NCBI GenBank assembly: GCA_014904845.1
Contig: MU119214.1
Location: 474,238-538,237 of the forward strand
Length of the DNA: 64,000 nt
Direction: 5' to 3'
Source of the DNA: Acephala macrosclerotiorum
Taxonomy: Eukaryota > Ascomycota > Leotiomycetes > Helotiales > Mollisiaceae
Shown here: one piece after another, positions 58,535 through 64,000 of the stretch
Layout: every line of letters begins with the position of its first letter
How positions within the stretch are numbered: the stretch's first letter is position 1
The notes under the pieces: model-generated
The model's database searches: none
The model's input: the letters and a program-made list of their open reading frames with translations, nothing else
Told to the model about the DNA's origin: nothing
Program-made: the position numbers and the translations under genes

Positions 58535-60250
58535 ATGATCTATGAAATATGCTATGTCAAGTTACGCGGGTAGCTGGGACCCTTGTCGTTCGGCACTTAC
58601 GATGTGCAATTCGACCATCACGCCAACAGGCTGTAGCTCGAAAAGTCCGCGAATGCAGCCCGCTATCTTTGTCAAGGGATACTGTGCCAGTTGATGTTGC
58701 TCACGAAAGCGAATCCGAGATGGCGCGCAATACTTCGGACATGTATCTGGGCTCGTCTGAACAAGATGATGTTGGACCGAGAGAAATTTTGGGTACACGC
58801 TTGTCTGGCGAAGATTAATGGAATCGATGGCTCCTACCGGCTTGATTCCAAGTGGAATGGGAACGATAACATTGGTACTTTTGTTCTGCTTCCAACAAGT
58901 GAGTGGGTGCTAGTTTTAAGGAAAGTGCTAGATCTAACCAAGAGTATGAAGGTAGCGTACCAGCTGGCCTTACCGACATGAGATTCGGCGCTCTGACCAA
59001 GTTTTGGATCGACACTTGCATCAGGAAGCACAAAAATTGCGCTGGTACAAGGCCAGTTATAGCCGGCGAGCGTTGGTACCCTACTCGTCTGATTGAGCTG
59101 GGGAAGGGAGAAAAAGTTAAACTTGTGTCCACGAAAGGTCGACCATCAAACGAGTCGCAGATTAAGGGGTATTATGTCACTTTAAGCCATCGATGGGGTA
59201 AAGCGAGATGTTGACAATGCACCCGTCAATACACGAGGGTGGGTCCTTCAAGAACGATTTATGGCTCCTCGAGTTCTTCACTTCTGCCGAGACCAAATGG
59301 CCTGGGAATGTAGTGAGCTAGAAGCGTCAGAGAACTTCCCACATGGTATACCAAAATTCCGTCTCCACCTGGGCGATATCGTACACAAACCTCGATTCAA
59401 AAGAATTATCAAGTCTCAGGACTCCTTCCGCGATCCTGCCGACGAAGACCACCAACCCTCCGAGTCCCTTGTCGATAGAAAACTCTGGAAGGAGATAGTA
59501 AGCGTGTACTCCAAAATGCAACTCACCGATCCAGGTGATAAAGTCGTTGCTCTCTCTGGTATTGCCAAGATAATTTCCGAACGAATCGGCGATACCTATA
59601 TTGCAGGTATGTGGAAGAAAGATCTGGCCAGTCAACTTCTCTGGTACGTCAATCCGGTCTGGGAAAATGGGAGGTTCTCATATCCCTCCACACGTCCCGG
59701 TGCCTATCGCGCTCCTTCCTTTTCCTGGCTGGCGGTGGACGCAAAACAAGGCATCATCCCGGCCGATATCGACGAGAAAGATCTATTGATTCAAGTCAAA
59801 GAGATAGACATCGGACTGTCAACAAAGAACGAGTTTGGACTAGTCAAAAGTGGCCATCTCGTAATTGTGGGATGTCTGAAGAAGATTGAGATGATCGATT
59901 GTACGATAAATGGGATATCTCGATATCGTTGGCACTTGAAACAGGGTTATCTATCCATCGTATCCGACGTTTTCTCTTGTCTACTTGGACAGCCCCTTCA
60001 GTGATTCGGATATCTGGGCCCTGATGGAGGCCTTTACTGTTTACCAGCGCTCAAGAGTTATGAGGGTTACACCATCTGCCTATTGCTGCAGCGTAGCAAA
60101 GATGAGCCATACCAATTCCGGCGCGTGGGCCTGACGAGGATACCGCCTTACGCCGAGGATACTCAGACAATTTTCATGTTGTCTGGAGACGAACAAATGT
60201 ATGCTAGTTGGGATGCAATAACGCAACAGCATTCGATCTATTTTATTTGA
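58535..60250 (+). pseudogene. Decayed HET-domain (heterokaryon incompatibility) gene
   Basis: HET-domain genes control non-self recognition between fungal individuals. Remnants occur in order: an N-terminal piece (FGTYDVQFDHHANRL, then LEKSANAARYLC) interrupted by in-frame TAG stops; a middle piece FWIDTCIRKHKNC..WYPTRLIELG leading to the HET start YYVTLSHRWG; then, with almost no spacing and a frame change near 59205, the late HET motif NTRGWVLQERFMAPRVLHF and QMAWECSE. The central HET core that normally lies between these two motifs, including the LWIDSLCIIQD-type segment, is missing. Further frame changes occur near 59965 and 60025 before a normal C-terminal part (GLYCLPALKSYEGYTICLLL) ends at TGA 60248-60250. 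The gene cannot make a normal HET protein. Confidence 0.8.
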
Positions 60251-60405
60251 CTGAGGGCAAGCGTACCGCTACGTCCATCTCTTCCAGTGTCGAATAGGTA
60301 CGGACAGTAACCAGGACCCAGAAGCACGACATCTTGACGCGACCACCAGACGACGAGATGACAGAGGAAAACGAGATTGATGTAGGTCTGACCATCGCTG
60401 GTTGT

Positions 60406-60588
60406 AAAACTGCACAACTCTCCAACAAGACTTCTTGCCCATTGTGCCACCCTATATTCTCGTCCTCCACCTCTGAAAAGAAGCTTTTCTTCCCTTCTTT
60501 TTTCTTTTGGCTTCTTTTCAGAGGTGGAGGACGAGAATATAGGGTGGCACAATGGGCAAGAAGTCTTGTTGGAGAGTTGTGCAGTTTT
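60406..60588. repeat. Perfect 79-bp inverted repeat with 25-nt loop
   Basis: Left arm 60406-60484 and right arm 60510-60588 are exact reverse complements over all 79 bases; the loop (60485-60509) is T-rich. A transcript from either strand would fold into a long perfect hairpin. It lies about 160 bp past the end of the decayed HET gene, in a region with no supported coding gene. It is not bounded by target duplications that I can see. Confidence 0.95.
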
Positions 60589-61301
60589 GGGAAGGCATGG
60601 GTTGTGGGGAAGGAGTTGTGCGGGGTTGAGTATTTGAGGAGAGAAAAGAGGCAAGAACTATCGAGCGGAGCACCAAGATTGAATTGATGCCAAGAAAATG
60701 AAACAGCAGGCACGATTTGGTGAAAAAGCTGTACTAAGAGCTCGCAGGCGGGAATGAGGCAATGTACTTCGTAAGATCTTACTAAATGTGAAGCAACGTT
60801 TCCATTACATGTTCCTTCGCGGAATCGAGCCTGGGTTCCTCCGAATATCGATATATGACAATTTCTCAATTTCAGTTTATAGGTACTAAGTAAAGCAGAT
60901 AATTAACCACGCAGCTTGATTTTGTCCTGAGAAGGAACTGTGGCTTTTAATGTTGGATTTTCTCACCGGTGGTGGGACGCCATGCTCGACGCCACATGCA
61001 GCCTCATCCGACTGCATGCGTCTTGCTCCGCCACGGTGCGGATCTGAGCCTTCTTCCAAAAGCGAACTTCTCACGATGAAGCTTTCCTCACTGGAACCTG
61101 ATTGACAAGTGGTTCTGAGAAGTCTGGACTCTGAAGTGAGGTTCCGAAATTTCCGATTCAACACTTCGACCTTGACGTGATACTGCACAGTCCACCTGCT
61201 TCAAGCACTCGACTTGCACACCGGAAACGGACAAGGCTCGGAGGAGAATAAACTCGTCTGGGGACTCGGACACTGGAAATCTGACTCGAAGCAATTGAGA
61301 G
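60589..61301. other. Intergenic region
   Basis: No supported gene; promoter side of the F-box-like gene. Confidence 0.35.
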
Positions 61302-62183
61302 ATGCATATATTCATGGCTCTTCGCGCTCGTTTGCTTGGTGGATCACCAGTTGCGACTTCAAATGCCACCGGCGTTCTCCAATCACCATCATTTAACTTC
61401 CTCTCCCTTCCACTAGACCTCAGACTCGAGATCTACAACTGCCTCACCAACGACTCCCACCCCGCACACCCCTGGGAAAGTCCGTTATACTCCTTTCTCT
61501 ACGTCTCACGGCAAGTGAGGCATGAAATCGGACAACTCTTCTACCGGGCACCTGGGCTTGTCTTCCCAAATCCGCCTCGATGCTTGTCCTTTCTCGAATT
61601 CACGGCACCGCATGTATACTTGCTCACTTCGCTCGCGATCTCTGTGCCAGATGGAGAAATGTACGGTGTCGAGCCAATATTTCAGAAGCTGGTTGAAGCC
61701 GGTGCCCCGCTGACGACTTTGGTGCTCGACCTCCGGTGTCATTCGTTGAAAGAGAGCCGGGCGGGGGGTTGGGGTACGGTGGTTGAAGAAGTGGGAGCAG
61801 TTGGATTGAACAAAGCGCGTGAACACGCTCAGGAACTGGAGAAGCTGTACGAAAAGCATCGACGACAAAACACACCATTTCCCGAATCTTCGAGCCTTGG
61901 CGAGAATCCTAGTGGGTCATGGCTTGGGAAGCTCAAGACTGTCAGGTATCTATCAATTGAGGGAAACCCCTTCGGAAATTGGAAAACAGAATTCGAACTT
62001 GGAGTGTTAACATTGCATGCGAGAATGTTTGATATTGCGAAGATTGAAGGACAAATGACTTTGCAAAGACCTGCTTGGTATGGAAGTTGGGGAGATTGGT
62101 ACTGGTTTGGGAGTGCTGAGTTGGCGAAGAGGGGGTCATTACCGGAGAGCATATCGTCTTTGATTTCTGCTTCGATGGGGTGA
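61302..62183 (+). CDS. F-box-like / 2EXR-type protein
   Basis: Single exon of 293 codons; start at 61302, or at 61314 (MALRARLLGG) four codons later. Near residue 31 it has the motif NFLSLPLDLRLEIYNCL, the short F-box-like helix found in many fungal-specific proteins of the 2EXR/F-box-like class, followed by YSFLYVSRQVRHEIGQLFY, the usual companion segment. The rest has no further domain but contains several Trp residues near the C-terminus. A role as a substrate adaptor for ubiquitin ligases is possible but cannot be shown. Confidence 0.65.
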   Translation: MHIFMALRARLLGGSPVATSNATGVLQSPSFNFLSLPLDLRLEIYNCLTNDSHPAHPWESPLYSFLYVSRQVRHEIGQLFYRAPGLVFPNPPRCLSFLEFTAPHVYLLTSLAISVPDGEMYGVEPIFQKLVEAGAPLTTLVLDLRCHSLKESRAGGWGTVVEEVGAVGLNKAREHAQELEKLYEKHRRQNTPFPESSSLGENPSGSWLGKLKTVRYLSIEGNPFGNWKTEFELGVLTLHARMFDIAKIEGQMTLQRPAWYGSWGDWYWFGSAELAKRGSLPESISSLISASMG

Positions 62184-62280
62184 ATCAATGAGCCCTGAAG
62201 ACGTATCTTGAAATATGTAATTCCACTTCACGTAAAAACGAATGTATGCTAGCCAGCTTCTTGTCCTAGAGAATGCAAGC

Positions 62281-62927
62281 TTAAATCACAGCCTTGAACA
62301 CTTCTCGACTCTCGCCCTCTCTTCTTAACCCCTCCTCCTTCTCGCAATCATTCAAATTGATACCCAAGCTGAGATCCATCGCCAACCCGCTCAAGTGCAG
62401 ATTGCCGTCCCCGTCAAACACTTCCCCACAATCTCATGACTTGAGCTATCATCCCACCCGAACCAACTCGCCTCATAAGCCCGACACTTAGCATCCATCT
62501 ATCCCAACGCATACCTCACATCCGCATTATTCAAATTCCCACACCCAGTCAACTGATCAATGCAAAAATACGCCAAAGCGCCATTATATTTATACCCGAG
62601 CCAGTTATTCTGTCCCGAAGGACTGGAAGAACAGAGGTCGTGGCCACCGCCAACCCAATTGATGAGTACATCGGCGGCTTTGTTGACGCCGGTGTGGTCC
62701 AAGTTGGTGCCCCAGCAGTCGACGCGGCGTTTGGCGATCTTGGCGGAATTGGTATTGGTGGTGATGACGGGAGGAAGAGTGGGGTCTGAGAGGGAGGTTG
62801 TGATTACTGTTCCGTCGTCTTTGAGGCCTGAGGTCCACATTCCGTCGGGGAGGCTGAGGGGTACTAGAATGGCTGAGGAGAGAGATCCAAAAGCGAGGAG
62901 GATGGGGGTGAAGAAGAGGAGATGCAT
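62281..62927 (-). pseudogene. Decayed small secreted protein
   Basis: The frame starts at 62927 with a signal peptide (LLFFTPILLAFGSLSSA), a propeptide-like part ending in a dibasic site (AKRR), and a mature part beginning VDCWGTNLDHTGVNKAADVL with a pattern of Cys residues. It reaches TAG at 62499-62501 after 142 codons. The same frame continues past the stop with MDAKCRAYEASWFGWDD, which fits the rest of such a protein. Near 62425 another frame takes over (FDGDGNLHLSGLAMDLSLGI) and runs to TAA 62281-62283. So one nonsense change (CAG to TAG would explain it) and one frameshift separate it from a longer secreted protein. The small-secreted-protein family cannot be named. Confidence 0.7.
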
Positions 62928-64000
62928 GGTTGCTTGAAAGGTTCTTTTTAGGTATCTTGAGGTTGATGGAATGTGAAGATGGAAGAGGATAATCGGCCTC
63001 GAGCTCGATGCTGTCTCAAGATATCTTGTGAGAACCTTGGAGGGAAAGAGGAGCCTTTATAGAAAAATTTCGAACTTTCTGTTTGCGAAGGGGAATGTAA
63101 TGAATAGACAATCATGATCTATCGGTAGGTGGTAAGACCGAGAGAGAGGTATTGGGGTCTGCCAGCCTCAACTCATCTGGATTGAGCATCGTGAGGATGG
63201 TGCCTTGATTGACTCCTCTATTTTGCGATGGATCTCTAGAATTCAAGACAACAGAGCGAATTACCGTGCAGGTTCCTTCACTTCGAGAACACGATAGAGC
63301 AACTATGATTGGTCAAGCAATGAAGATACAAGGTCGTTACCGGCGGTGCCATCAAGATTTCCAATGCCTGCGAATGGCATCCCCTAAACACACGATTGCC
63401 CGTTTGGTTTCCGTTCATGAGTTTGACGACTTCGCGTTATGACAAGGTATGTATTTTTCAACACTGCATGCTATAATGTGCAATGAAGCTGGTGATAGAA
63501 CGAGGTATAGTCTATTGCGAATTTGGCGTAGGTTTCTTCTTCTTTTCTCGTGTTTGTAATCACTTGGCTTTGCCGTTGTAGATTAAAAATGAGGTGAGAT
63601 GAACAAGTGACAATAGAGGCACATGTGTATAGCCTACCAGGTAGGAGGTAGCTAAGCTCGTGGGGCAAAAAACTTTATCGGCTTATGTCGTGCATATTAG
63701 TCAAGATGCAGCAGGTCATTCGGTCCGGCCCCTGGAATTACCCTCGGATCGTACACTCTAACTGCAGGTGCGAATTAGATGGGATAAGGGGGTTCGTCCT
63801 GCAGTCAGCACCCTCAAGGTCCCGTGCCTTCCACAGCACTTCTGCTTGCTCTTATCCCACATTGTCAGCAGCAGTAGCCAAGACATCTCAAAGTTTCACT
63901 GCGACTCCACCAGGGGCTGCAGCATTTCGTGACACACCAAAAATGGCCCGTGCGCATTGTCAATAACCTCATTAACATACGTAAACAACTTTTTAAATCA
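62928..64000. other. Right-end intergenic region
   Basis: About 1.1 kb upstream of the decayed secreted-protein gene. Only short open frames; no gene is supported up to the window edge. Confidence 0.35.

Noticed and set aside
60238..60869. Open frames on both strands (up to 208 codons) across the palindrome at 60.4 kb
   Set aside because: They share a peptide only because the 79-bp inverted repeat reads the same on both strands. No domain, no splice support.
1..64000. CRISPR arrays, bacterial operons, riboswitches or phage genes
   Set aside because: None seen; the DNA is clearly fungal nuclear with spliceosomal introns.

Overview
The window is nuclear DNA of a filamentous ascomycete, most likely a leotiomycete-type fungus. 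The evidence is introns of about 45-100 nt with GT(A/G)AGT-type donors and CTAAC/CTGAC-like branch sites, and fungal families such as a HET-domain gene, a LaeA-like methyltransferase, a fungal-rhodopsin membrane protein, a P450, and fungal forms of VPS13, CCT3 and DUF3429. Species assignment is inference. I spliced the models by hand from GT-AG sites and frame continuity.

Layout, left to right. 1-5.6 kb: 3' end of an OGFr-domain gene, a Ser/Thr-rich gene with an unclear 5' end, and a five-exon P450 (minus) carrying an internal 26-residue tandem duplication. 5.6-7.1 kb: spacer with a TA-flanked MITE. 7.1-16.8 kb: VPS13 (minus, 3211 aa), divergent from a DUF3429 mitochondrial membrane protein. 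19.3-22.7 kb: a methyltransferase and a small unknown protein. 23.5-28 kb: gene-poor, with a frameshifted membrane-protein relic, a 1.1 kb terminal-inverted-repeat element and a 188 bp MITE. 28.2-33.4 kb: a pseudokinase and a histidine phosphatase, convergent. 33.4-40.6 kb: MITEs, a decayed Ser/Pro-rich gene, a six-exon fungal-rhodopsin protein and AT-rich low-complexity DNA. 40.6-46 kb: a decayed SF1 helicase, a locus of tandemly duplicated small exons and a short two-exon gene. 46.8-51 kb: a PRKRIP1-like splicing protein, CCT3 and an SDR. 51.7-57.4 kb: a decayed cell-wall glycoprotein gene, a quinone oxidoreductase and a polytopic membrane protein. 57.9-64 kb: a tRNA-like sequence, a decayed HET gene, a perfect 79-bp inverted repeat, an F-box-like gene and a decayed small secreted protein.

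The main theme is a two-speed landscape. Housekeeping genes (VPS13 over 9.6 kb, CCT3 over six exons, SDR, MDR, phosphatase, DUF3429) are intact to the base. At least six accessory genes (helicase, HET, ECM33-like glycoprotein, secreted protein, Ser/Pro-rich protein, small membrane protein) carry single-base frameshifts, and several also carry in-frame stops or deletions. Long intact neighbours argue against poor sequence quality as the cause. The most novel structural items are the repeated-exon locus at 44.4-45.3 kb, the 79-bp perfect hairpin at 60.4 kb, the P450 duplication, and a three-base ATG-only first exon followed by an intron whose retention stays in frame (56 kb).
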